Assembly: GCF_029968035.1 (NCBI RefSeq)
Contig: NZ_JASCIQ010000001.1
Span: 62,001 to 126,000 of the forward strand
Source of the DNA: Streptomyces cavernicola
GTDB lineage: Bacteria > Actinomycetota > Actinomycetes > Streptomycetales > Streptomycetaceae
Reading direction: 5' to 3'
Length of the DNA stretch: 64,000 nt
The position numbers were made by a program, and so were the translations under genes. Under the pieces are notes generated by a model, which saw only the letters and a list, made by a program, of their open reading frames with translations, was not told the origin of the DNA and did not search any database. How positions within the stretch are numbered: the stretch's first letter is position 1; the number at the start of each line of letters is the position of its first letter. Of this stretch, positions 8,061 to 18,931 are shown piece after piece.

Positions 8061-9560
8061 ATGAACACAGCACAGGGGACCCACCTCGAACTCCGGCCTG
8101 CAGCACCGGATTTCACTGCTGCGGAAACCGCCTCTACTGGTGTCGATGCGGACCCGGGCAAGGCGGTCGACGTCATCGTGATCGGCGGCGGCACCGGCGG
8201 CTACTCGACTGCTCTGCGTGCGGCCCACCTGGGCCTGACCGTGGTGCTCGCCGAGCGGGACAAGGTCGGCGGCACCTGCCTGCACCGCGGCTGCATCCCG
8301 AGCAAGGCGATGCTGCACGCGGCCGAGCTGGTCGACGGGATCGCCGAGGCGCGGGAGCGGTGGGGCGTGAAGGCCACGCTCGATTCCGTGGACTGGCCGG
8401 CGCTCGTGGCGACCCGCGACGACATCGTCACCCGCAACCACAAGGGCGTAGAGGCACATCTGGCGCACGCGCGTGTGCGGGTGATCCGCGGTAGTGCCCG
8501 TCTCACCGGGCGGCGTTCGGTGCAGGTCGACGGACACGGGGAGTTCACCGCGCGGCGCGGGATCGTCCTCGCGACGGGTTCGCGACCGCGTACCCTGCCC
8601 GGTCTCGAACCCGACGGGCGCCGCGTGGTCACCAGCGACGACGCACTGTTCGCGCCCGGCCTGCCAAGGTCCGTCGTGGTGCTCGGCGGCGGCGCGATCG
8701 GGGTCGAGTACGCCTCGTTCCACCGCTCGATGGGGGCTGCCGTCACATTGGTCGAGGCGGCGGAGCGGATCGTTCCGCTGGAGGACGTCGACGTCTCACG
8801 GCACTTGACGCGCGGCCTCAAGAAGCGGGGCATCGACGTGCAGACCGGCGCGCGCATGACTGACGCCACGCTGCTCGACGAGGGCGTCCGCGTCACGGTG
8901 CGCACCTCGCGCGGCGAGACCCGCACGCTGACGGCCGAGCGGCTCCTGGTCGCGGTGGGCCGCGCCCCGGTCACGGACGGCCTCGACCTGCCCGCTGCCG
9001 GCCTCGTGGCGGACGAGAGGGGCTTCGTGCCCCCGGCGGACTGGAAACGCCTGGAGACCGCCGTGCAGGGCATCCACGTCGTCGGCGATCTGTTGCCGCC
9101 GCCGTCGCTCGGACTGGCTCACGCGTCGTTCGCCGAAGGCCTGTTGGTGGCCGAGACGCTGGCCGGTCTGAGCTCGCAGCAGGTGGACTACGCGGCGGTG
9201 CCACGGGTCACATACTCGTCGCCGCAGACCGCCGCTGTGGGGCTGAGCGAGGCCGAGGCACGCGCGCGTGGCCACGAAGTGGAGGTGAACACGCTGCCGT
9301 TGACGGCTGTCGCCAAGGGCATGGTGCATGGGCAGGGCGGCCTGGTGAAGGTCGTCGCTGACGCGGGCGGCGGCCAGGTGCGGGGCGTCCACCTGGTGGG
9401 CCCGCACGTGTCCGAGATGATCTCGGAGAGCCAGCTGATCGTCGGCTGGGACGCCGAACCGGCCGATGTGGCCCGGCACGTACACGCACACCCCACGCTG
9501 TCCGAGGCCGTGGGCGAGGCCTTCCTGACGCTCGCCGGGCGCGGACTCCACCAGCAGTAG
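8061..9560 (+). CDS. Dihydrolipoyl-dehydrogenase-like pyridine nucleotide-disulfide oxidoreductase
   Basis: 499 aa. FAD site VIVIGGGTGGYSTALRAA (about residues 38-55), redox disulfide GGTCLHRGCIPSK (CX4C, about 76-88), NAD(P)-binding VVVLGGGAIGVEYAS (about 206-220) and C-terminal HVHAHPTLSE with the catalytic His. The spacing is that of lipoamide dehydrogenase (E3). No E1/E2 genes are linked, so it may be an auxiliary E3 or a related quinone/thiol reductase. The N-terminus carries about 35 extra residues before the FAD motif. GGAGGG lies 8 nt before the ATG; an in-frame ATG at 8031 is less well supported. Divergent from the LysR gene. Confidence 0.9.
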   Translation: MNTAQGTHLELRPAAPDFTAAETASTGVDADPGKAVDVIVIGGGTGGYSTALRAAHLGLTVVLAERDKVGGTCLHRGCIPSKAMLHAAELVDGIAEARERWGVKATLDSVDWPALVATRDDIVTRNHKGVEAHLAHARVRVIRGSARLTGRRSVQVDGHGEFTARRGIVLATGSRPRTLPGLEPDGRRVVTSDDALFAPGLPRSVVVLGGGAIGVEYASFHRSMGAAVTLVEAAERIVPLEDVDVSRHLTRGLKKRGIDVQTGARMTDATLLDEGVRVTVRTSRGETRTLTAERLLVAVGRAPVTDGLDLPAAGLVADERGFVPPADWKRLETAVQGIHVVGDLLPPPSLGLAHASFAEGLLVAETLAGLSSQQVDYAAVPRVTYSSPQTAAVGLSEAEARARGHEVEVNTLPLTAVAKGMVHGQGGLVKVVADAGGGQVRGVHLVGPHVSEMISESQLIVGWDAEPADVARHVHAHPTLSEAVGEAFLTLAGRGLHQQ

Positions 9561-9759
9561 CGGGGCGGGCAGGCAGTTGAGCGGGCAGGCGGGCTGACGC
9601 GAGGTCCGCCGAGCCCTCTCTGGGGGGGGGACGATGTGCCCTTGATCCGTCACTCAAACGACACGCCAAATAAGGCAGTTGACCGCAAAGCCGCCGCAAT
9701 CCTGCACCGTCCGCATAGCGGAGCGCTTCCATCCGCATACGCACAGTGGCGCCGATGCC

Positions 9760-9788
9760 TTGACAGGGGCTCCAGCCCGTGGGGTACT
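9760..9788 (+). promoter_or_regulatory. Candidate promoter of the M14-like peptidase gene
   Basis: TTGACA (9760-9765), 17-nt spacer, GGTACT (9783-9788), 32 nt before the GTG start. The -35 matches the HrdB consensus exactly and the -10 only partly. Confidence 0.35.
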
Positions 9789-9820
9789 GCGGATGCGCAC
9801 GCCGGGCGGACCATACGGGG

Positions 9821-11089
9821 GTGAGTCACCTGACGGAGCAGCACTACCCCAGTGTGGCGGAACTCGTCCTGTCCGCACGGAACTTGGCAGCCGAGCGGCC
9901 CGACCTCTGCGAGTTGCGACGGATCGGCACCTCGCGCGCGGGACGCCCGCTGCACCTGCTGTCGGTGGGGCGGGCGGAACAGCGTGTCCTGGTCGTCGCA
10001 GGCGCGCATTCCAACGAACCGGTGGGCGGTCCGACAGCCCTGCATCTGGCTCGACGCGCGGTGCACGAACCGCAGTTGCGGTCCGGCACCAGCTGGCACT
10101 TCCTGCTCTGCGCCGACCCCGACGGCGCGGCACTGCACCGCGCGTCCGCACCCCGTTCCCTGTTCGACTACCACCGGCAGTTCTTCCGCCCCGCGGGACC
10201 CGAGCAGCCGGAGTGGGCACCTTCCGTACTGCCGCCCGACGAGTGGCCGCCCGAGACCCGCGCCCTCCTGAACGTCATCGACGAGCTGCGGCCCTACCTT
10301 CAGGTGTCGCTGCACGGCACCGATCTGGGCGGCAGCTGGGTGCAGTTGACGCAGGACATACCCGGCCTTGCGGAGCCCTTCGCCAAGTCCGCGGCGCAGC
10401 TCCACATCCCCATAGAGACCAGCACTTCCGACGCCGCGGGCTGGCCGATATCGGGCCCTGGCGTGCACGTCATGCCGGATCCCGGCACGGACGCGCTGTT
10501 CCCGAGCCTGCCCGAGGACGTGACGCGGTCGACCTGGCACCACGTGCACCGGTACGGCGGCAGCACGGCCATCGTCGAAGTGCCGATGTGGGCGAGCGAT
10601 CTGGTCGACGACCCGACGCGTCACCCTGCGCCCCGTGAGGCGCTCCAGAAGGTCTCCAGAAGGCTGCGCACGGAGGCCCTGCGGGTGGAGGTCATCCTGC
10701 AGGAGACGGGCCTCAGAGAGGCCAAGGAGCAGTCGCTGCCCGAAGGTTGCGGGCCACTGCTGCGCGCCTCGCGCTGGGCACTGGGGCTCGTCCCCGGCCT
10801 CGCTGAGGACTGGCTGCGCCCACCGCCGAAGGACGCGACCATGACGTACGTGTCCAGCATCGACGCCTTCGGCCGCCGGCTGCCGATGCGGGCGGCGGCG
10901 ATGCTGCTCCAGGTGCTCGATCAGGCGGAGGACCAGGCGGCTCCCCGCCTGGAGCGGCTGGTCGCCCAGTGGAGCAACGCCTTCGAGAGTCACTTCAGGG
11001 CCCGCTGGGTGCCACTGGAGCACCAGGTGGAGCACCAGTCCCGCACCGTGATCGCAGCGGCCCGGCACGCGCGCGTGAAGGTGAACTAG
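9821..11089 (+). CDS. M14-family zinc carboxypeptidase-like protein
   Basis: 422 aa from the GTG at 9821. The zinc-binding HSNEPVGG (HxxE, about residues 65-72) and the distal metal-ligand region LQVSLHGTDLGG (about 165-176) fit the M14 carboxypeptidase fold. There is no signal peptide, so it should be cytoplasmic. It cleaves or remodels C-terminal amino acids or peptidoglycan-type amides in relatives; the actual substrate is unknown. The last residues are encoded within a palindromic repeat that continues past the stop codon. Confidence 0.75.
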   Translation: MSHLTEQHYPSVAELVLSARNLAAERPDLCELRRIGTSRAGRPLHLLSVGRAEQRVLVVAGAHSNEPVGGPTALHLARRAVHEPQLRSGTSWHFLLCADPDGAALHRASAPRSLFDYHRQFFRPAGPEQPEWAPSVLPPDEWPPETRALLNVIDELRPYLQVSLHGTDLGGSWVQLTQDIPGLAEPFAKSAAQLHIPIETSTSDAAGWPISGPGVHVMPDPGTDALFPSLPEDVTRSTWHHVHRYGGSTAIVEVPMWASDLVDDPTRHPAPREALQKVSRRLRTEALRVEVILQETGLREAKEQSLPEGCGPLLRASRWALGLVPGLAEDWLRPPPKDATMTYVSSIDAFGRRLPMRAAAMLLQVLDQAEDQAAPRLERLVAQWSNAFESHFRARWVPLEHQVEHQSRTVIAAARHARVKVN

Positions 11090-11140
11090 CCGGCACACGC
11101 GTGAAGGTAAATGGTTCGGCACGCGCGCGTGGAGCCGAAT
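11064..11140. repeat. Tandem block carrying ACGCGCGCGT / ACGCGTG palindromes
   Basis: Three successive copies of a roughly 28-bp unit beginning CGGCAC span the stop codon of the M14-like gene: one in the coding end (11064), one just after the stop (about 11091) and one at about 11118. Units 1 and 3 hold the 10-bp palindrome ACGCGCGCGT; unit 2 holds CACACGCGTG. Units 1 and 2 also share GTGAAGGT. The block continues into about 100 bp of non-coding DNA with a further GCACAGGCACGAA direct repeat. Confidence 0.7.
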
Positions 11141-11231
11141 ACGTTCACCGCACAGGCACGAATCATCAGCACAGGCACGAACCCATCAGCTGCATCACGG
11201 TGTCCGGCCACAAGCTGGAGTAAGTCGCAAC

Positions 11232-11783
11232 TCACTGCACAGCGAGCCGGAAAGTCATCGACCCGAAGCTCACATGGTCGCCGTCCCGTACCACTGCGGC
11301 AGCGACCACGCGGCGCCCGTTGACACTCGTGCCGTTGGTGGAGCCCAGGTCGCGCAGCACCCAGTGGCCGCCCTGCATGCGGAGCTCGGCATGGACGCGC
11401 GAGACGGTGTCGTGGCTGAGTCGCAGGCCGCTCGACGGGTCGCGGCCGATGCGCAGCGGATAGGGGCTCGGCGCGGGAAGCAGCAGCTTGGGCAGCCTCT
11501 CGGCCTGCCAGGCCCGACGCACCCGCACGGTGAACGCGGATGCCGCACCGACCGCTCCGGTCACCAACGCGCTCCAACGCCCCTGCGCGGCCGGCAGATC
11601 AGCGGTGAGCGCGGCCAGTTGGTCCGCCTGCCGCGCGACAAGCGCGAGCTCCATACGGCGGACGTACGTGTCGTGCGAGAGCCTCCCCTGGACCACGCCC
11701 TCCTGCAGCGCGCGCAGCGCCTTGTCGCGTTCGGCGTCCGAGAGCCGCGCGGGATACGTGGGGAACTCGAAGGAGGACGTCAC
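11232..11783 (-). CDS. DUF1707 and FHA domain protein
   Basis: 183 aa from the GTG at 11783. Residues about 8-60 form a DUF1707 domain (RLSDAERDKALRALQEG ... RLSHDTYVRRMELAL), a short helical module found near the N-termini of many actinobacterial proteins. Residues about 105-183 form an FHA phosphothreonine-binding domain with GRDPSSGLRL, SHDTVSRVHAEL and LGSTNGTSVNG. The middle part includes a short hydrophobic stretch (VTGAVGAASAFTVRV) that may be membrane associated. It should dock onto Ser/Thr-kinase-phosphorylated partners; none is nearby. Confidence 0.9.
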   Translation of the reverse strand: MTSSFEFPTYPARLSDAERDKALRALQEGVVQGRLSHDTYVRRMELALVARQADQLAALTADLPAAQGRWSALVTGAVGAASAFTVRVRRAWQAERLPKLLLPAPSPYPLRIGRDPSSGLRLSHDTVSRVHAELRMQGGHWVLRDLGSTNGTSVNGRRVVAAAVVRDGDHVSFGSMTFRLAVQ

Positions 11784-12160
11784 GTTCGCGATTGTCGGGC
11801 AGCGCCGCCGGAGTGTCCAGAAAACCCGGACCTTGGCCGGTCGGCTGACCAGCACGAGACCCGATCCGTACGCCGATTGACGACTTGACGACCTCGACGT
11901 CCCCGGCGTCCTTGACGGCCAGGCCGAGTCGGGTCGGGCAGGCCGCGTCGACCGAAAAGTGTTGGACGGGCTCGCGCGGCGCGCATAAGGTCCCCAGCGA
12001 CGCCCGGCTTGCGGAAAGGAGGCGAGAGCTATGAAGTGCACGACCCTGCCACTGCGCTCCCGCCCTGTATCTGCGGCGTCTTCCCTGGTCTGAACGGGAG
12101 CGTTTCGATTCATTCGATCCGTTCGATCGATCCGTTCGATCCGTTTCCGGAGGACTCTCC
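11784..12160. other. Divergent region, DUF1707-FHA / GNAT
   Basis: 377 bp with no convincing gene. It contains a short AT-rich direct-repeat cluster (next entry) and ribosome-site-like GGAGGCGAGAGCT at about 12020. An ATG at 12031 opens only a 21-codon frame (to 12096), which is not convincing. Confidence 0.4.
12104..12143. repeat. TTCGATCCG repeat cluster upstream of the GNAT gene
   Basis: TTCGAT occurs at 12104, 12113, 12122 and 12135, three of them leading into GATCCG; two of the intervals are exactly 9 bp. The cluster ends 17 bp before the GNAT start, with the ribosome site GGAGGA between. It could be a regulator-binding array or simple slippage. Confidence 0.7.
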
Positions 12161-13063
12161 ATGACCGATCTGGTCATCCGTGCGCTCACAGAAGCTGACG
12201 CGCACCTGTTCAACTCCCTCGCCGATCCCGGCCTCGTGGGCCGCGCCCTCATGGGCGTCGAATACCGCACACGGGCCTCGGGCGGCGACTACCTGCCCGA
12301 GTGGACCTACGTGGCGCTGCGCGACGGCAAAGTCGTGGCCAGGGCCGCTTTTTGGGGCTCGCCGCAGGACACGGAGCCGCTGAACCTCAACTGGTTCGAC
12401 TTCGCCGACGGCGAGCACGACGCGGCCGTCACACTGCTGCGCGAAGCGCCGTTCGACGTCGAGTACGAGCTGATCCTGCCCTCGGACTGGCGGGAGCGCC
12501 CAGAGGCCCACACAGCGGCCCAGGCGCGGATCTCGGCGGCCGCGGCAGCAGGTAAACGGCCGCTCGTGGAACGGCTCCGGTACACGTGGAACCCGCAATG
12601 CGGGCTTCCGGCTCGGCCGGGACGGCTGGAGTTCCGCGAGGAGCACGACGAAGCAGCGCTCCTCGACGCACTGTGTCGGATCCACTCCGACACGCTCGAC
12701 GCGCACGCCCAGCGCGCCAAGGAGCAGGGCGGCGCGGAGCAAGCCGCCCGGGAGGAGTTGGAGTACATCCAGTGGTGCCCCGAGGCCTGGCCGCAGCTGG
12801 CCTTCACCCCGCAGGGCGAGCTGGTGGGGCTGCATCTGCCGTGCCGGATCCCGTCGGGGTTCGCAGCCGGGTTCATCGGCGTGGTGCCGGAGCAGCGCGG
12901 CCACGGGTACGCGTACGACCTGCTCGTGGAATCGACGCACTTCCTGAGCGAGCGCGGCGCGGAGCGCATCGTCGCGGCAACTGATGTGGGGAACTTCCCC
13001 ATGGCAGCGAATTTCGCGAAGGCCGGATATCCAGTGGTGCAGATGCGCATCGACCTGGTCTGA
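12161..13063 (+). CDS. GNAT-family N-acetyltransferase
   Basis: 300 aa, about twice a minimal GNAT domain. The acetyl-CoA pyrophosphate loop is seen in the C-terminal half as GVVPEQRGHGYAYDLL (about residues 245-260, consensus Q/RxxGxG/A), followed by the usual sister-strand signature ATDVGNFPMAANFAKAGYP. The N-terminal half probably forms a second, degenerate GNAT fold. GGAGGACTCTCC precedes the ATG. Acceptor unknown. Confidence 0.88.
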   Translation: MTDLVIRALTEADAHLFNSLADPGLVGRALMGVEYRTRASGGDYLPEWTYVALRDGKVVARAAFWGSPQDTEPLNLNWFDFADGEHDAAVTLLREAPFDVEYELILPSDWRERPEAHTAAQARISAAAAAGKRPLVERLRYTWNPQCGLPARPGRLEFREEHDEAALLDALCRIHSDTLDAHAQRAKEQGGAEQAAREELEYIQWCPEAWPQLAFTPQGELVGLHLPCRIPSGFAAGFIGVVPEQRGHGYAYDLLVESTHFLSERGAERIVAATDVGNFPMAANFAKAGYPVVQMRIDLV

Positions 13064-13278
13064 CACACGTCGATCCGGAACAGAGCCCACGCGCGCCCAA
13101 GACGCACCGCAGTCACTTCAAGTGCACGGATCCACAGCCCCACAACCTCGTTGGCGTTCTGGAGCGATGTGCCGGATTCACCGGCGAAATGATCTCTGGT
13201 GCAGCACCATGGACGGGCGAGGTCACTGACAGCGTCCGGCCGGACACGTCGGCCGGCGACACAGACGGGGGTCCGTCC

Positions 13279-15099
<1,821 letters not shown>

Positions 15100-15105
15100 G
15101 AACCG

Positions 15106-16230
15106 CTACTCGACGATCGCCAACTCGCGTGCCGTGTTGTTGAGGCGGTGCCCACCCTCCTCAGTGACGGTCACGATGTCCTCGATGCGCACGCCGAACC
15201 GGCCCGGCAGATACACGCCGGGCTCCACGGAGAAGCACATGCCGGGCACGAGCGGTAGCTCCTCGCCCTCGATCATGTAGGGCGGTTCGTGCGTGGTGAC
15301 CCCGATGCCGTGGCCGGTGCGGTGGATGAAGTACTCGCCGTATCCGGCCTCGGCGATGACAGCGCGCGCGACCCGGTCGATCTCCTGGCAGGCGACACCC
15401 GGCTGCACGGCCGCACAGCCCGCGTTCTGCGCCTCCCGGACGAGGTCGTGCACCTTCTGCTCCTCGGCGCTCGGTTCGCCCACGTGGACCGTGCGTGAAG
15501 TGTCCGAGCCGTAGCCGTGCTTGAGGCCGCCGAAATCCAGCACCACCATGTCGCCGTTCTCGATGGTCCGCTCACCCGCCTCATGGTGCGGATTGGCGCC
15601 GTTGGGACCGGAACCGACCACGGTAAAGTCCACCTGCGAGTGTCCGAACTGCCGCAGCAGATCGGCGAGATCGGCCGCCACGTCGAGCTCCCTGCGGCCG
15701 GAGAAGCGCACCTTGAGGATCTCCTCGTAGGTGGCGTCCGCCGCGGCGCCCGCCGCCGCGAGCCGCTCCAGTTCATGCTCGTCCTTGACGGCCCGCAGCA
15801 TCGGCAGGGCCTCGGTCAGAGAGGCGTACGAGGTGCCGGGTAGCGCCTGCTGGAGGCCGAGCAGATGCATGGCCCAGGCGTTGTCGCTGATGCCGAACCG
15901 GCCGTCGACGTCCATGAGCGGCGCGGTGACGGCGTACGGGTCCTTGCCGTCGGTCCAGTCCCGCAGGGTCAGCGCGGGCGCCCCGGCGGCGCGCTCGGCG
16001 TCCGGCGCCTCCAGGGTCGGCACGACGAGGGTCGGGTCCTGCCCTACGGCGAGGACGAGGAGAGTGAGCCGCTCGGTGGCCGCCGTGGGCTGGTAGCCGG
16101 TGAGCCACACGAGGTCGGGACCGGGGGCGACGAGGAGCCCTGCAAGACCGGCGTCGGCCGCCGCCTCGGCGGCCCGCTCCATGCGGTCCCGGTAGTCGTC
16201 GGCGGTGAACGGCACGGGCGCGGACGTCAT
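15106..16230 (-). CDS. M24-family Xaa-Pro aminopeptidase-like peptidase
   Basis: 374 aa. The N-terminal creatinase-like domain (to about residue 135) is followed by the pita-bread metallopeptidase domain with its ligands in order: VVLDFGG (Asp), GSDTSRT (Asp), HRTGHGIG (His), SVEPGVYLP (Glu) and GVRIEDIV (Glu). It removes N-terminal residues preceding proline in cytoplasmic peptides. AGGAGG lies 6 nt before the ATG at 16230, which rules out the longer frame from 16272. The 3' end lies 6 bp from the treZ stop in convergent orientation. Confidence 0.93.
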   Translation of the reverse strand: MTSAPVPFTADDYRDRMERAAEAAADAGLAGLLVAPGPDLVWLTGYQPTAATERLTLLVLAVGQDPTLVVPTLEAPDAERAAGAPALTLRDWTDGKDPYAVTAPLMDVDGRFGISDNAWAMHLLGLQQALPGTSYASLTEALPMLRAVKDEHELERLAAAGAAADATYEEILKVRFSGRRELDVAADLADLLRQFGHSQVDFTVVGSGPNGANPHHEAGERTIENGDMVVLDFGGLKHGYGSDTSRTVHVGEPSAEEQKVHDLVREAQNAGCAAVQPGVACQEIDRVARAVIAEAGYGEYFIHRTGHGIGVTTHEPPYMIEGEELPLVPGMCFSVEPGVYLPGRFGVRIEDIVTVTEEGGHRLNNTARELAIVE

Positions 16231-16417
16231 GGCTTGCCTCCTGAGCCTTCCGGAACTCCCCGGCAGCATCATCGCCCGCGCCCCGGCCGCGGCGCGAGCG
16301 GGCCACTACGACCCCATCGAAATCCGGCACTACGCGCGCGTGCTGTGGACTTTCACCCCGCGCAGGTGCGGGACCGCGCCGCTACGCGCGCGTGGCAGCG
16401 GATTTCGGCAGCCGGGC

Positions 16418-16844
16418 TCACCCTTCCAAGGCCAGTCGCACGCCGAGCAGGAGCAGGACCACCGCTGTACGAGGCCCAGCCGGAGCGCACCGTGGTCCGC
16501 CACTCCTCGTCGCGAGCCCCTGCGGAGCCATCCACCGCGCGGGCGGCCTTTCCGCGTCGGGCCTGCCACAGGGTCTGCACGCCGAACACGACGAGCACGA
16601 CAGCGCCGACGATGCGCATCACGTCGTACGCGAGCTGCGAGGCGGCGAGGAGCGCGGACGGCCCGCAGGCCGCGACAACACCCCAGATGAAGACGCCGGT
16701 CTCGTTGCCGAGGACCGTGAGGAAGCCGGAACGCCTGCTCTGCAGCGACTGTTTGATGATCAAGATCGTGGAGGGCCCGGGAGAGGCGGCGATCAGGGTG
16801 CATGCGCCGAGGAAGGCGATGAGCGTGCTGAGCATGGCACCCAT
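16418..16844 (-). pseudogene. LysE-family amino-acid exporter, internally deleted and frameshifted
   Basis: The N-terminal two thirds are normal LysE/RhtB: FLGACTLIAASPGPSTILII then a second hydrophobic block to about residue 110 (FGVQTLWQARRGK). After WRTTVRSG the reading frame loses all similarity, while a different frame immediately carries the family's C-terminal hydrophobic end, TAVVLLLLGVRLALEG then stop. The central region with the conserved NPKA loop is absent. This indicates loss of roughly 70 codons plus a frame change. Two ACGCGCGCGT palindromes lie just downstream (16332, 16384). It is unlikely to make a working exporter. Confidence 0.75.
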
Positions 16845-16982
16845 GCTCAAGGCTCGGGCTCCGTCACACCAAGGGTTTTCCGCCAGCGTCACTAATGGTT
16901 AGATGAGCGAAAAACATTAGCCAGATTGTGGATCCGGTGCCACGCAGCAACCGTCGGCCCGGTCAGGGGAGGGCTCACCACC

Positions 16983-17738
16983 GTGCTCGTACTGGCGCAG
17001 ATCAGCGACCTGCATCTCGACGGCACCCCGCGGGCGACCGAACGCGCGGAGCGGGTGATGGACCGACTGCGGGGCCTGCACGCGCGCGTGGACGCCCTGC
17101 TCGTCACCGGCGACATCGCAGACCACGGCACGGAGGACGAGTACGAGGAAGCGGCACGCATCCTCCAGGCGCCGTTCCCCGTGCTCACGTGCCCGGGAAA
17201 CCACGATGTGCGCGCCCGCTACCGCAAGGCCCTCTTGGGCCTCGCCGACGCACAGCGCCCCGATGCGCCGGTCAACTCCGTCCACCGCATCGGCGGAGCG
17301 GCCGTCCTCATGTGCGACTCCAGCATTCCGGGCCGCGACGACGGACTGCTCGCCCCGGAGACGTACGCCTGGATCGACGCGACCCTCGACGATCTGGGCG
17401 CGGAACTGCCGACGCTGCTCGCCTTCCACCATCCACCGGTGGCACTGCACCACCCGCTTCCGGACGCGTACCCCCTGCGTCAACCGGACGCTCTCGCCGA
17501 CCTGTTGGACCGCCGACCGCAGGTCAAGGGAGTCGTCACGGGCCATGCCCACTCGCCGGGCGCCACGGTCTTCGCGGGCCGCCCGCTCGTCGTCGGGCCC
17601 GGCGTGACATGGACCCTGCAACTGCCCTGGGAGAGCCCCGAGGTGGCGGACCGTGCGGCCGATCCGGGGCTCGCGTTCCATGTGCTCGACGACGAAGGGC
17701 GCCTGCTCACGCACTTCCGGAGCGTGCAGGCCGGATGA
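16983..17738 (+). CDS. Metallophosphoesterase, CpdA-like cyclic-nucleotide phosphodiesterase family
   Basis: 251 aa. Complete calcineurin-like motif set: AQISDLHLDG (DxH), LLVTGDIADHG (GDxxD), CPGNHDVR (GNHD), LAFHHPPV (H) and VVTGHAHSPG (GHxH). These ligate the two-metal centre. Family members hydrolyse cAMP or related phosphodiesters. The GTG at 16983 has GGAGGG upstream; longer reading from 16926 adds no conserved sequence. It stands alone between two minus-strand genes. Confidence 0.88.
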   Translation: MLVLAQISDLHLDGTPRATERAERVMDRLRGLHARVDALLVTGDIADHGTEDEYEEAARILQAPFPVLTCPGNHDVRARYRKALLGLADAQRPDAPVNSVHRIGGAAVLMCDSSIPGRDDGLLAPETYAWIDATLDDLGAELPTLLAFHHPPVALHHPLPDAYPLRQPDALADLLDRRPQVKGVVTGHAHSPGATVFAGRPLVVGPGVTWTLQLPWESPEVADRAADPGLAFHVLDDEGRLLTHFRSVQAG

Positions 17739-17777
17739 GCGGCCACGGTCACGACCGGCCTGCGTGACCGCCCGGGG

Positions 17778-18443
17778 CTACGTCACCACCCCGGGCGTGA
17801 CCACGAGCGACTGACTCTCGCCGGTGCGGTGCCGCACGGTCAGCGTGAGCGCCGCACCGGGCCTGGCCTTGCCCACGCTCGCGGCGAGCGCGGCGGCCGA
17901 CGCGGTCCGCACCCCGCCGACCGCGAGGATCACGTCGCCGCGCACCAGGCCTGCCGCGTAGGCCGGTCCCGGCACGTGCACGCCGACGACCTGCGCGCCG
18001 CCGCCCGTCGACAGGTCGACGGCCTCCACGCCGAGGGTCGCGCGCGCCGGCGCCTCACGCCCGGCCGCGTTCGCGTGCGCCTCCTTGTTCGCAGATGCCG
18101 TGCCGCCCGCGGCCGCCCCTTCCTGGCCGCCTTGCGGTTCCTGGCTCGGCGTCCGGCCGGAATCGCTCGACGCCCCCTGGCCCGACTTGCCCGACTCCCC
18201 GAGCGGGCTGGCGAGTTGAAGCCCCTGCTGCTTCAGGCCGGCGAGGCTGCTCATACCGATGACCGTGGAGCCGACGGTTCCGAGGCCGACCCCGGCGAGC
18301 ACAAGCATGAGGGCCACGAGAACGCCGAGCAAGGCGCTCAACAGCCGTCTGCCGCGCCGCCGGACGGGTTCGGGCCGGGCACCTGCCACGGACTCGCCGG
18401 CACGGCCGGGCATCGGCCTGGGACGCAACACTGTCTCTTCCAT
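17778..18443 (-). CDS. Membrane-anchored PDZ-domain protein
   Basis: 221 aa. A short basic N-terminus (PVRRRGRR) leads into one membrane helix (LLSALLGVLVALMLVLAGVG, about residues 34-53). A low-complexity Ser/Gly/Ala spacer follows to about residue 135, then a PDZ fold with GVEAVDLSTG, VPGPAYAAGLVRGDVILAVGG and LTVRHRTG. HtrA (S1C) proteases have this N-anchor-to-PDZ layout, but the trypsin-like domain is absent, so this is a stand-alone scaffold or a protease-less relative. GGAGG is 6 nt before the ATG. Confidence 0.8.
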   Translation of the reverse strand: MEETVLRPRPMPGRAGESVAGARPEPVRRRGRRLLSALLGVLVALMLVLAGVGLGTVGSTVIGMSSLAGLKQQGLQLASPLGESGKSGQGASSDSGRTPSQEPQGGQEGAAAGGTASANKEAHANAAGREAPARATLGVEAVDLSTGGGAQVVGVHVPGPAYAAGLVRGDVILAVGGVRTASAAALAASVGKARPGAALTLTVRHRTGESQSLVVTPGVVT

Positions 18444-18931
18444 CGCTCGCCTCCGCGGAGGCTCTACCCCACGACCACCCCCGGAACGATTCACGAAAGA
18501 GTGACATATTCCGTACGGAGACGGGTGTTTACGGCCGATCCAGGCACGCACCCGCCTCCGCCCTCACCACGGTCCGGCCCGGCCCGCCTCGGCTCACCTC
18601 GGCCCGAGCGATGAATTCGCTGGTCAGAGGCGATGCCAAGTCCGTTGTCAGTGGCGGCTGTTAGCTTCGTCGACATGACAGATCGAGGGGCGCGACCTCT
18701 CGACTTTGTCGGCCGCGTGACGGTAGAGAGCCCGCTGGACGACAGAAGTCGGACGACGGGAGAGCCGGAGCGGGAGCGCCAGAAGGCACATGAGTGCTGC
18801 CCGAGCTCCCGCCGCTTCTCCCCCTCCCCCTCTTCCCCTTAGCTTCTCTCCCCGCGTCCGACCGCACCCGACCGCACCATCAGCCGACCAGCCGGCCCGT
18901 CAGCGGACCGGTCGGCCGACCGACCGTCCAC
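18444..18931. other. Spacer between the PDZ and multicopper oxidase genes
   Basis: 488 bp with no supported gene. It holds a C/T-rich tract at about 18798-18860 (runs of CTTCTCCCCCTCC type) and a G/C palindromic stretch around 18886-18930 (CGGACCGGTCGGCCGACCGACCG) just downstream of the oxidase stop, possibly its terminator. Confidence 0.4.
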
